From: an uncultured Marinicella sp. | GTDB lineage: Bacteria > Pseudomonadota > Gammaproteobacteria > Xanthomonadales > Marinicellaceae | Direction of reading: 5' to 3' | DNA length: 20,333 nucleotides | Assembly (NCBI GenBank): GCA_938008005.1 | Contig: CALLLZ010000265.1 | Span: 1 to 20,333, forward strand | Position numbers and translations under genes: made by a program | Shown: positions 6,452 through 14,873 of the stretch, piece after piece | Position numbering within the stretch: the first letter of the stretch is position 1 | Layout: each line of letters starts with the position of its first letter | The notes under the pieces: generated by a model | Told to the model about the DNA's origin: nothing | Seen by the model: only the letters and a program-made list of their open reading frames with translations | The model's database searches: none

Positions 6452-8314
6452 ATGATTCAATTTACCAATCTTTCATTACGACGTGGGCATAAAGTACTCT
6501 TTGAAGACGCCAGTTTCAGCATCCACCCGGGCCAAAAGGCAGGCTTAACCGGTGCCAATGGCACCGGCAAATCCAGTTTGTTTGCATTGCTTATGCAAAA
6601 ATTACAAGCTGATACCGGTGATTGCAGTGTGCCAAAACATTGGCAAATTGCTCACGTCAAACAAGAAACCCCTGCTCTAAAACAGTCAGCACTGGATTAT
6701 GTGCTTGATGGTGATGTGGTATTTCGTGACATTGAGGCGCAAATTGCTCAAGCGACCCAATTAGAAAAGCATGATCAGTTAGGCGAGTTATACGCCGAAA
6801 TGGAGCGCATCGGCGGTTATGCCGCACATGCAAAGGCTGGACGTTTGTTACATGGGTTGGGGTTTACTGCCAATGAAGAGCTCAAACCAGTTAAGTCTTT
6901 TTCAGGTGGCTGGCGCATGCGCCTTAATCTGGCACAAGCCCTGATGTGCCCTTCGGACTTACTGTTGCTTGATGAACCAACCAACCATTTGGACTTAGAA
7001 GCCGTGGTTTGGCTACAGGATTGGTTGAAGCGGTATGAAGGGACACTGATATTAATTTCGCATGACCGTGACTTCTTGGATGCAGTAATCAAGTTCATCT
7101 TGCATATTGAACATGAAAAACTGACACTTTATACGGGCAACTATTCAGAATTTGAAAAGACACGAATGGAGCAACTGGCCCTTCAACAAGCCATGTTTGA
7201 GAAACAACAAAAACAAATTGCTCACATGCAATCCTATGTTGACCGCTTCAGATACAAAGCCAGTAAAGCCAAACAAGCACAAAGTCGCCTCAAAGCTTTA
7301 GAGCGCATGGATGTTATCGCTGCAACACAAGCTGAAAACCCGTTTCATTTTGAATTTTATCCCTGTCAAAACTTAAAACACCAAATCGTTGAACTAGAAA
7401 AAGCCGATATTGGGTATGGTGAACACAAAGTATTTCAAGATCTGAGCTTTTCAGTAACAGCTGGTGCACGTATTGGTTTGTTGGGTCGCAATGGTGCCGG
7501 CAAATCAACCCTAATAAAAGCCATGTCTGGTGAAAAATCATTACAAAAAGGTGAGTTAAAAACCGCCAAAGATTTACACATTGGTTACTTCGCCCAGCAC
7601 CAACTAGAACAATTGCATTTGGACAGTAGCTGTATTGAACATGTACTCCAGCTCGACCCACAAGCCACCGAACAAGCTGTGAAGAATTTTTTGGGCGGTT
7701 TTGGTTTCCAAGGTGAAAAAGCCGACTCTCCCATTAGACCTTTCTCTGGTGGAGAAAAAGCACGTTTGGCTTTGGCTTTGATTGTTTACCAAAAACCTGA
7801 TTTGTTATTACTTGACGAACCAACCAATCACTTGGATTTAAATATGCGTGATGCCATCAGTTTTGCCTTACAAAGTTATGAGGGTGCGGTAATTCTGGTT
7901 TCACATGATAAGCACATGCTCAATTCAGTGATTGATGAAATGGTTTATATTGATGGGGGCCAGATTCATCCCTTTGATGGCAATTTGGATGAATACCAAA
8001 GTTTTATTAAAGCTCAAATTAAAAAAGCAGAAGCTGAGAAAACAACTGCTAACAATGTTGTTCCAATTAATAAAAAACAAAACCACAAAGCCAATAAAGC
8101 AGCCAAGAACCGTTTACAAAAACTAGAACGCATGATTGACGACTACACACAAAAACTGGTTGATGTAACATCTCAACTCAGTGATGAGTCGATCTATGAA
8201 CCAGAAAAATCCAACGATTTATCTTTGTTTTTAAACCAGTCTAATGAACTGAAGATGAAATTAGACCAAGCCGAAGCCGAATGGTTGGACCTGAGTGAGG
8301 AACTTGAAGGTTGA
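6452..8314 (+). CDS. yheS: ABC-F family ATPase, YheS type (ribosome-associated translation factor)
   Basis: 620 residues with two ABC ATPase domains and no membrane segment, as in ABC-F proteins that act on the ribosome rather than in transport. First domain: Walker A GANGTGKSS (34-42), signature SFSGG (149-153), Walker B LLLLDEPTNHLD with D174-E175. Second domain: Walker A GRNGAGKST (345-353), signature FSGGEKARL (from 431), Walker B with D455-E456. The linker between them (MQSYVDRFRYKASKAKQAQSR) is the P-site tRNA interaction motif region. Sequence and length follow E. coli YheS closely from the first residues (MIQFTNLSLRRG) to the C-terminal charged coiled coil (about 535-620). The ATG at 6452 has only a weak ribosome-binding site, but the family start fits. 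It stands alone and converges with the acyltransferase. Confidence 0.95.
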   Translation: MIQFTNLSLRRGHKVLFEDASFSIHPGQKAGLTGANGTGKSSLFALLMQKLQADTGDCSVPKHWQIAHVKQETPALKQSALDYVLDGDVVFRDIEAQIAQATQLEKHDQLGELYAEMERIGGYAAHAKAGRLLHGLGFTANEELKPVKSFSGGWRMRLNLAQALMCPSDLLLLDEPTNHLDLEAVVWLQDWLKRYEGTLILISHDRDFLDAVIKFILHIEHEKLTLYTGNYSEFEKTRMEQLALQQAMFEKQQKQIAHMQSYVDRFRYKASKAKQAQSRLKALERMDVIAATQAENPFHFEFYPCQNLKHQIVELEKADIGYGEHKVFQDLSFSVTAGARIGLLGRNGAGKSTLIKAMSGEKSLQKGELKTAKDLHIGYFAQHQLEQLHLDSSCIEHVLQLDPQATEQAVKNFLGGFGFQGEKADSPIRPFSGGEKARLALALIVYQKPDLLLLDEPTNHLDLNMRDAISFALQSYEGAVILVSHDKHMLNSVIDEMVYIDGGQIHPFDGNLDEYQSFIKAQIKKAEAEKTTANNVVPINKKQNHKANKAAKNRLQKLERMIDDYTQKLVDVTSQLSDESIYEPEKSNDLSLFLNQSNELKMKLDQAEAEWLDLSEELEG

Positions 8315-8434
8315 TATACTTTTCCAAACCTAAGCGACTAACTTAGCTCCTACGCTGCAACGCCAGAACATATAAGATTATCCAAGACAATTGGGACTTC
8401 GATGAATCTGAGACAACTGTTTCATTACCGTGTT

Positions 8435-9625
8435 TTAAAGCCGTTCTTTAATCACCAAGAATGGTTTTTCTACCAGGTAATGAAGTACCAAACCAACCAA
8501 TACCGTCAATCCAATGTATATCAACAGAAATGAAACTGCATGAATCCAAGGAGTTTCACTGTAAATATATTGTTTATGCAAGCTATATACCCATGGCAAA
8601 ACTGCATAATGAACCAAATAGAATGAATATGACAGAACTGAAATCACCCTTAAAAATCGACCTGTCAACATTTTCAACCAGCCGTTCCCGCTGTATTTTA
8701 CTGCAGACCAAACCACGAAACCAAATAACAGCACCATGATAAAATGAGTAACACTTAACCACTGCCAGTGAGTTACATGATAAAAGTTGTAGCTTAGTAA
8801 CATTGCAAAGATGACAATGACCACCAGCTTCGATAACAACGACAGTTTTAAGTGTGCCTTTTTATGTTCTAACAACGCAACCATCACACCCACTAAAATT
8901 GATACAACAGCAAAATGAAAAGGTGACCTGTAATGTACAAAAAACTGAATATGGCCCTCAACCTGCTCAAACTGTATGATTGCTAAAGTTCTAAAAGTTA
9001 TCAAACCCAGCATAGAAACCAGTAAAATACTGACACCAATTTTCAATGACTTTCGAGTTAAAATCAGAAGCAAAGGAGCCAGTAGATAAAACTTTTCTTC
9101 TGTAGCCAATGACCACATAGGTGATAAAATATTGGTCCCGGCATAATCTTGTAAAAACAACAGATGAATCACCAGTTCTGTCGATGATATATCAGGTTGA
9201 AATTTTGGAATAATGCCCAAAAATGCGATCAGGATCATTGCATAATACAATGGAAAAGTACGTAATATGCGTTTCAAGCCATAACGCCAGTAAGCATTTG
9301 AACGGCTTGAATCACTCAGAGTGTGTGTTTGCTGATCCACAGACATTAAATGATGAAAAATCAAGTAGCCACTTAAAACAAAAAACAAGTCAACACCTAG
9401 CCAACCATTTTGCAGCCAATTTTCTAAACCACCTGAAATCACATGTCGGTAATATGAACCATGCAGTTCAGCATAAAAAGTGACAAAATGGTGCCCCAAA
9501 ACCAATAAAATGGCCCAAGCGCGCAAACCATCAAGTTCAGGCACCTTACCAGGGTTTTTACCTATACTCAAATAACTCCAACAAGTGTTTTTACTGCTAC
9601 TTTTATTAGCTTCAGAATAATTCAT
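8435..9625 (-). CDS. Membrane acyltransferase, acyltransferase-3 (OafA/YrhL-like) family
   Basis: 396 residues, mostly hydrophobic, with about ten predicted membrane helices. The N-terminal ELDGLRAWAILLVLGHHF (from residue 30) and NGWLGVDLFFVLSGYLIF are the family's signature segments; the His in LGHH is the likely catalytic residue, and a conserved Arg follows in the LKRILRTFPLYY segment. SPMWSLATEEKFYL is the other conserved motif. Members transfer acetyl or other acyl groups to sugars of O-antigen, exopolysaccharide or other envelope molecules in the inner membrane. Nothing adjacent identifies the acceptor, since no glycosyltransferase or polysaccharide gene lies nearby. A ~30-residue polar N-terminal extension precedes the domain. 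The ATG at 9625 has no obvious Shine-Dalgarno. Confidence 0.9.
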   Translation of the reverse strand: MNYSEANKSSSKNTCWSYLSIGKNPGKVPELDGLRAWAILLVLGHHFVTFYAELHGSYYRHVISGGLENWLQNGWLGVDLFFVLSGYLIFHHLMSVDQQTHTLSDSSRSNAYWRYGLKRILRTFPLYYAMILIAFLGIIPKFQPDISSTELVIHLLFLQDYAGTNILSPMWSLATEEKFYLLAPLLLILTRKSLKIGVSILLVSMLGLITFRTLAIIQFEQVEGHIQFFVHYRSPFHFAVVSILVGVMVALLEHKKAHLKLSLLSKLVVIVIFAMLLSYNFYHVTHWQWLSVTHFIMVLLFGFVVWSAVKYSGNGWLKMLTGRFLRVISVLSYSFYLVHYAVLPWVYSLHKQYIYSETPWIHAVSFLLIYIGLTVLVGLVLHYLVEKPFLVIKERL

Positions 9626-9941
9626 GAATGTTTAATGCAATCAATTGCTGGTTAAATTTAATTGTAGCACGCAGAATGATACATCTTCATTCTTGTATTC
9701 AATCGACATCATTCAAATTAAAGCTCAATTAAGATACAAATACGGGTCTTTTATAAAAAATTCTGTAACTTTAAAACCTTCCTCAGAACCAGTAAAGCTT
9801 GAATATACATAGAAAAGTAACTTTAAGCAAACCCTGTTTTATTCATCATTTTCTGGTCGCCTTATAGGGCCTACTATTGGTTCATATAACAGTCAGTATT
9901 ACCCAAAAAGTATAGACACTACAAGAGAACATGATAAAGGT
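9626..9941. other. Intergenic region between the acyltransferase and hybrid kinase genes
   Basis: A 316-bp AT-rich gap between two minus-strand genes. Apart from the extended minus-10 near the acyltransferase start I find no gene, no strong hairpin after the kinase stop and no RNA gene. Confidence 0.5.
9661..9669 (-). promoter_or_regulatory. Extended minus-10 (TGCTACAAT) upstream of the acyltransferase gene
   Basis: On the minus strand TGC TACAAT lies so that transcription would start about 30 bases before the ATG at 9625. A weak minus-35 (TGAAGA) sits 17 bases upstream. The same 9 bases occur upstream of the PilZ gene. Confidence 0.4.
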
Positions 9942-12524
9942 TCATAACAACTCAGACAATTGCGCTTCTACAGCTTGTTTGGTTTTTTTATAACAAGGCT
10001 TTAACAATGGGATCAAAATCTTTACGGCCTGCCTGTCATTTTTTTGCCCTGCCATCTCAATATCAGTAGCCAAAGTGCTTAATTGCATGCACCCCACTGT
10101 GGCGGCAGAACCTACTAGGGTATGTGCTGTTTTTGCTATGTTCCGGAAATTGTTTTCAATCAGCGCTACATCAATTTTTTCTATGTGGGTACCTATGCTT
10201 TTAATAAATTTACCTGCAATGATTTTCAATAAATCTGTGTCACCAGCCAAACGTTCATACAAAGCAGGATAATCAAATAATAAAGTGGCGTTTAAGAAGG
10301 TATTCTCGATTGGTTCAATCTCTGGCAGATTAACTTCTCTGTCTGCAACTTTCTTTTCATCAGGCAGCCATGTTTCTAGAATTTGTGCAACGATTTTAAT
10401 TTCTATCGGTTTTGTAACATAATCATTCATCCCAGCAGCAATACAATTCTCTCGATCACCTGGCATGGCACTTGCTGTCATTGCAATGATGGAGATTTCT
10501 TGATTACTATTTATATCTAAATTTTGATTTCTGATGGTTTTGGTGGCTTCATATCCATCCATGATTGGCATTTGACAATCCATAAAGACTAAATCGTATT
10601 GCTTGGATTGGACTGACTCAATGGCTACTTGACCATTTATCGCTAAATCCACTTCCAAGCCAAATGACTCTAATACACCTTTGGCAACAAATTGATTGGT
10701 TAAATTATCATCAACCACCAACGCCAAAGCATTATACTGTTTCATGCTCTTTTGTTTTGGGGGTAACTGATTGTATCCACTGACTTTGGTTGAAGATTTT
10801 TGTAGTTTGACTGTAAACCAAAAATGACTGCCTTGTTCTATTTCACTGGTTACACCAATTTCCCCACCCATTAAACTGGCCAGCTGTTGGCTGATATTTA
10901 ACCCCAAACCTGTACCGCCATACTTTCTGGTTGTGGTTTCATCACCTTGGGTAAATCGATTGAACAGTTCTCGTTGTTGTTTTTTATCCAGGCCAATTCC
11001 TGTATCTTTTACGTTAAACTTCAGTATGGCTTCCATTTCATTTTCTTCTGTGACTTCATAATCAAGTGTTATGCCTCCTTCATCTGTGAATTTAATCGCA
11101 TTCCCAACCAAATTATTTAGTATTTGAACTATCCTTCCTGAATCTCCCTTATACCAATGGTTCTTCTGATTATTTATATCACACTGAAAGTCTATATTTT
11201 TCGCTTTTACCGTACTGTAAATTGAAGATGAGAACTCCTGAATTAACTCAAAAATACCAAATTCTCTGATATCCAAATCAAGTTTACCTGCTTCAATTTT
11301 AGAAATATCAAGAATGTCATTGATGATTGAGAGTAAGGACACCGCACTTTTCTTTATGGTTTCAGCACGAAAAGTTTGTCCTTCACTCAATGGGTTTTGT
11401 AACAATAAATCTGTGGTACCTAAAATTCCATTCATTGGTGTTCTTATTTCATGGCTCATGTTGGCCAGAAACATAGATTTTGCTTTATTTGCACTGTCTG
11501 CTTTTTGTTGTGCAACTATTAGCTTTTTTTCGGTTTCTTTGCTTTCGGTGATGTCTCTGAGTATACAAAAAACTGCTTTGTTACCTTCGTAAGGAATCGA
11601 AGTTAAAGTCACATCTGCAGGATGTACTTCTCCATCACGTTTTTTGTAAAGCCACTCAAAACGACAATATCCTCTTTTATAAACAATGGCTTTAATTCGT
11701 TTAACATGTTCTGTGGAGAGTTCACCATCTGCCTGACGTTCTGTGGTGAATACAAATGGGCTGACTGTTAGAATTTGTTGCTCATTTTCATAACCAAACA
11801 TATCAACGGTTGCTTGATTGACCATAACGATATCATCTCCAGAAATGATCATCATTGGATCCTCAGATTTTTCGTACAACAACCTATATTTTTCTTCACT
11901 TTCTAAAAGCTTTTTCTCTCTTTCAGTTGCTTCAAAACGAAGCCTTTGATTTTCATTAAAGTTTCTATTTAACCTTAATCCACTGATGAAAGAAACCGCC
12001 AAATAAACTGCCGCTAATCCGGCTATTGGCAAACCAACTTGACTGCCTGTCAAGCCGATATTAACGACCAATGGTATAATTACTATGGGTAAAAACACCA
12101 ATACCCCACGTTTCATTGGAGACAGAACTCTCAGTGCAACAATGCAAACAACCACGATTGTTAGTTCCAATAAAATTTGGTGGTCTAAAGAGTTTTTTGC
12201 AAAAAGTAATATACCAGCAGAACCCCAAACCACAGCTGAAAGAAAGACACCGAATAAATATTTGTTTTCCCACTTAGGTATCTCTGCAATTACTAATTCA
12301 CCATGAGAATCAAATTTGTATTTCAAAATCAAACGGTAAATAACTGAAATTAACAACAAAACTAACCACGTTATCAAAGCTGACAAAACAATCTGATCCA
12401 ATAAGGAAAGCGCCAAAATAATGCCAGCGAGTACGATTAAAATTTGATTGGAAACCAAAGGCTCAAAAAGAAAAAATAAACGCTCTTTTCGAGAATTGAT
12501 TGATTTTTTAATTTCAAACGTCAT
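9942..12524 (-). CDS. Hybrid sensor histidine kinase with PAS, HisKA, HATPase, receiver and HPt domains
   Basis: 860 residues. The N-terminal ~190 residues form about six membrane helices in pairs, followed by a short coil and a PAS domain (about 205-330, ending CILRDITES). HisKA: phosphorylated His358 in MSHEIRTPMNG. HATPase: NNLVGNAIKF, DTGIGLD and GGTGLGL motifs. Receiver: acceptor Asp649 in FMDCQMPIMDG, with TKP lysine. HPt: His801 in AKTAHTLVGSAAT. The chain therefore holds the full His-Asp-His part of a phosphorelay and needs a separate response regulator as final acceptor, which is not encoded next to it; architecture is like BarA or ArcB type kinases. The signal is unknown; the membrane part has no recognised ligand domain. 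The ATG at 12524 has a weak ribosome-binding site. A TTGACC hexamer (12632-12627) lies upstream without a good minus-10. Confidence 0.92.
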   Translation of the reverse strand: MTFEIKKSINSRKERLFFLFEPLVSNQILIVLAGIILALSLLDQIVLSALITWLVLLLISVIYRLILKYKFDSHGELVIAEIPKWENKYLFGVFLSAVVWGSAGILLFAKNSLDHQILLELTIVVVCIVALRVLSPMKRGVLVFLPIVIIPLVVNIGLTGSQVGLPIAGLAAVYLAVSFISGLRLNRNFNENQRLRFEATEREKKLLESEEKYRLLYEKSEDPMMIISGDDIVMVNQATVDMFGYENEQQILTVSPFVFTTERQADGELSTEHVKRIKAIVYKRGYCRFEWLYKKRDGEVHPADVTLTSIPYEGNKAVFCILRDITESKETEKKLIVAQQKADSANKAKSMFLANMSHEIRTPMNGILGTTDLLLQNPLSEGQTFRAETIKKSAVSLLSIINDILDISKIEAGKLDLDIREFGIFELIQEFSSSIYSTVKAKNIDFQCDINNQKNHWYKGDSGRIVQILNNLVGNAIKFTDEGGITLDYEVTEENEMEAILKFNVKDTGIGLDKKQQRELFNRFTQGDETTTRKYGGTGLGLNISQQLASLMGGEIGVTSEIEQGSHFWFTVKLQKSSTKVSGYNQLPPKQKSMKQYNALALVVDDNLTNQFVAKGVLESFGLEVDLAINGQVAIESVQSKQYDLVFMDCQMPIMDGYEATKTIRNQNLDINSNQEISIIAMTASAMPGDRENCIAAGMNDYVTKPIEIKIVAQILETWLPDEKKVADREVNLPEIEPIENTFLNATLLFDYPALYERLAGDTDLLKIIAGKFIKSIGTHIEKIDVALIENNFRNIAKTAHTLVGSAATVGCMQLSTLATDIEMAGQKNDRQAVKILIPLLKPCYKKTKQAVEAQLSELL

Positions 12525-12811
12525 AGCTACTTATAAAACTTGATTGTTTAAAGAAAACTTGGTCATTAACACTCCCCCACATAAAGAAAATATATATCAT
12601 TTTGACATAAGATATACACAAAGATTGGTCAAGAATAGACATTCAGTAAAAAATAAGGCTAATCCAATCTTTTTTTTTCTAAATTTGAAGCAAATAACAA
12701 ATGTATGTCACAGTTTCGGTTGATTTATAAACTACCAAGTTTAAGTAAAAAACCACCACATCAAAGCCTCAAAAATTTCTGCGTATATTCAGCCATTCAA
12801 TGGGATTTTAG

Positions 12812-13222
12812 CTATATGGATAATAACTGTGTTTTCAATGCTTTGAGGTCATCGATGATTGCTTGTTGTTCTTCTAACAAAGGTTGGTTGAATTTTTGTT
12901 CAAGCGACAAAGGTAAACTTTTAAGGCCGAAATCTAACGGTTCAGACACTGAAAGTTGATCAGGCTGAATAGAATCAATTGGACCAGCGATCCAAATCAT
13001 TGCTGTTATACCAATGACAGCTGCAAAGCCATACCACCACGGTCTGAACAAAGTATTTTTGGCTATAACTTGCTCAGAAGTAAGCGCAGCAATCAACGAT
13101 TGTTTAACATCGGACTTGGCCAAGCGCAATTGCGCTTGTTGAGTTACAACCTGCCCATCTTGAACAAGTTGTTGTTCTAAATCTGAAATCATGCCTGTAT
13201 TCTTGATTGGGTTCTCATTCAC
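12812..13222 (-). CDS. Single-pass membrane protein, candidate anti-sigma factor
   Basis: 136 residues: a cytoplasmic N-terminal part of about 60 residues rich in Gln and helical, one membrane helix (about 62-80, WWYGFAAVIGITAMIWIAG), and a short extracytoplasmic C-terminal part ending in a helical segment (LLEEQQAIIDDLKALKTQLL). It begins with GTG at 13222, one base after the sigma factor stop, with GGAGG 9 bases upstream, so the two are coupled. Position and topology are those of anti-sigma factors of ECF operons, in which a cytosolic domain holds the sigma factor at the membrane. There is no cysteine at all, so no zinc-binding HxxxCxxC anti-sigma motif, and I do not recognise the sequence itself; the function is inferred from context. 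Confidence 0.65.
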   Translation of the reverse strand: MNENPIKNTGMISDLEQQLVQDGQVVTQQAQLRLAKSDVKQSLIAALTSEQVIAKNTLFRPWWYGFAAVIGITAMIWIAGPIDSIQPDQLSVSEPLDFGLKSLPLSLEQKFNQPLLEEQQAIIDDLKALKTQLLSI

Positions 13223-13223
13223 G

Positions 13224-13754
13224 TCATTTTGCCTCCAACATATGTTCGAGTGCAGAATTGTTATTTAGTTTCATTTTACTTCGATGTAAGTTGGTTTTCA
13301 CCCATGATTGTGATTGATTCATGATATGAGAAATTTCTTTGATACTCAGTTGTTCCATGTAGAAAAACCACAGCACATCATAACTGTTAGGCTTAAGGTC
13401 TTTTTTAATCAATTTCCAAATATTGTTTTTATCGACCGAAAAAGGGTCTTCTTCTAAGGCTGGTTCTCGACCTGATAGTACATCCAAAGTGTAATGGTAG
13501 GTGGTTTTTAACTTACTTAGGACACGTCTGGCAATGGTGAATAGCCAAGTACTGAATTGCCATTGTGCATCATAACTTTTGAGGTATTTATATGCATTGA
13601 TGAATGTTTCTTGGAGCACATCATCTGCATCGAAACTGTTCTGGCATCGTGCCAATAAATAACTATAAAGGCGAGTTTGGTAAGAAACCACCAGCTGCGT
13701 AAAACAGTCAGCGGCTCCTTGTTTAGCTCGGGTTATCAGTTGTTGTTCATTCAT
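13224..13754 (-). CDS. ECF-type RNA polymerase sigma factor (sigma-70 family)
   Basis: 176 residues with only regions 2 and 4, as in ECF factors. Region 2: FTQLVVSYQTRLYSYL, then DADDVLQETFINAYKYL and FSTWLFTIARRV, the core-binding and minus-10 recognition helices. Region 4: VLWFFYMEQLSIKEISHIM followed by QSWVKTNLHRSKMKL, the helix-turn-helix contacting the minus-35. These directly support the call. It follows the secreted-protein gene by 37 bases and precedes the anti-sigma candidate by 1 base, making a three-gene minus-strand operon. The ATG at 13754 has no good Shine-Dalgarno, suggesting low translation. Likely regulation: held by the downstream membrane protein and released by an envelope signal, probably activating its own operon; target promoter candidates are in the repeats at 14741-14841. 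Confidence 0.92.
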   Translation of the reverse strand: MNEQQLITRAKQGAADCFTQLVVSYQTRLYSYLLARCQNSFDADDVLQETFINAYKYLKSYDAQWQFSTWLFTIARRVLSKLKTTYHYTLDVLSGREPALEEDPFSVDKNNIWKLIKKDLKPNSYDVLWFFYMEQLSIKEISHIMNQSQSWVKTNLHRSKMKLNNNSALEHMLEAK

Positions 13755-13791
13755 ATTTCATATAGGTGCGATTGATCGTTAACCCATAGCT

Positions 13792-14694
13792 TCAATCAAT
13801 ATCAACATCTATTTCAGCAATCAAGCTCAATGCAAACTCTGTACTGGCCAACAAGTCATTACCTTGGTTACGTATATCCAAACCAGTCATAGCTGCTGAC
13901 AACAATTCATTCTCTTGATCTAGATTTGATAAAGCGTTCATCGCAACCAAACCGTTGATCACTTGTTCTAGTTGCTTGGCCGTAGCCTCATCTGCCGTGG
14001 ACAGTGCAGTTTCTATGTTTAAGTTACCTCCTGCTTCAAAAATGCTGGCTGAGAACTGAGTGATTTTATTGAATACGGCTGAGTTAAAGGTATGTTTGTT
14101 ACTACCTAAGTCAGCACCCATATGCGCCATCGCTGATTCAATATTAACCAACAATGAAACCATGCCTGAATTTTTTAAATCATAACCGCTGTAACGGTTA
14201 TCCAGCCAATTTTTAACCTCTTGTTCTTGCATGCTGATTACAATTAAGTCTTCACTTAATTTGGCACTGTAGAACGAAACTGTTTTACCGCCACTGGAGA
14301 CTTGGTAATGCTCTAACGTTTGTCCGCCATATTGGTTGTTATCAAACTGACTGAATTCAACCGCTTCTTTAGGATCTGCCAATAACATCAAGCTGTTGAT
14401 GTATTCATTGACTTGAAATTGACCAAAATCACCAGACACCACAACCGATACATCTTCATCATTTTCACTGTGTCCATACAAAGTGAATTGATGCACCTCT
14501 TTGGGCAAATGTTCATCCAGTTTATTCTGAATGTTAGAACCCTTATTACCTGCTATTAAAGGGACAATTTTGCTGCGCAACTGCTGAACATCCAAGGTCG
14601 CATACCAATTGGCTTGGTCGTAATTACTGGCTTTGGCTTCAAGTCCTAAAACAAATAACATCAACAAACTGATTAGGGTGAGGGTTTTCTTCAT
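13792..14694 (-). CDS. Secreted/periplasmic protein of unknown function in the ECF sigma operon
   Basis: 300 residues with a clear signal peptide (MKKTLTLISLLMLFVLGLEAKA, cleavage likely after AKA at 22). The rest is soluble, contains no cysteine, and alternates helical segments with short strands, such as HQFTLYGHSENDEDVSVVVSG and VSFYSAKLSEDLIVISM. The two halves may be distant duplicates, which I cannot confirm. I do not recognise a family with confidence. Proteins of this general look (a signal peptide, then a repeat of a strand-strand-helix unit) occur beside ECF genes in other bacteria, but I can name none. GGAG lies 6 bases upstream of the ATG at 14694. As the first gene of the operon it may be the sensor, a substrate or the main target of the sigma factor. 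Confidence 0.75.
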   Translation of the reverse strand: MKKTLTLISLLMLFVLGLEAKASNYDQANWYATLDVQQLRSKIVPLIAGNKGSNIQNKLDEHLPKEVHQFTLYGHSENDEDVSVVVSGDFGQFQVNEYINSLMLLADPKEAVEFSQFDNNQYGGQTLEHYQVSSGGKTVSFYSAKLSEDLIVISMQEQEVKNWLDNRYSGYDLKNSGMVSLLVNIESAMAHMGADLGSNKHTFNSAVFNKITQFSASIFEAGGNLNIETALSTADEATAKQLEQVINGLVAMNALSNLDQENELLSAAMTGLDIRNQGNDLLASTEFALSLIAEIDVDID

Positions 14695-14873
14695 TTCGTA
14701 CTCCAGAATTAAATTATGTACTGTCTTATAGGCGGAATATTGGATAAAGGTTACAAACCAATGAAATTATATTAAAGATTTTTATCTCTCATTAACAGTG
14801 GGGTTAGTCATGATTATTTGAACCTTTAGATGGATAAAGGTGTCACAAGTATAAACATCCATGAGAAACTGTC
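14695..14873. promoter_or_regulatory. Divergent regulatory region of the ECF operon and the exbD-like gene
   Basis: TGGATAAAGGT occurs at 14741-14751 and again at 14831-14841, exactly 90 bases apart and in the same orientation; each is followed by an ACAA-containing run. On the minus strand the first copy reads TTTGTAACCTTTATCC and is followed, 17 bases after GTAACC, by CTATAA, a plausible ECF-type minus-35/minus-10 pair about 25-30 bases ahead of a start leading to the operon. The second copy forms one arm of an inverted repeat ACCTTTA-N6-TAAAGGT (14822-14841) just upstream of the exbD-like gene. Confidence 0.45.

Noticed and set aside
7314..7661. 115-codon minus-strand frame inside yheS
   Set aside because: Shadow of the well-supported ABC-F gene on the other strand.
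8330..8346. CTAAG-N7-CTTAG hairpin between yheS and the acyltransferase as a terminator
   Set aside because: Only 5 bp, AT-rich and without a T-run on either side.
12705..12959. 84-codon plus-strand frame opposite the anti-sigma candidate
   Set aside because: It is antisense to the coupled minus-strand gene, lacks a Shine-Dalgarno and has no recognised features.
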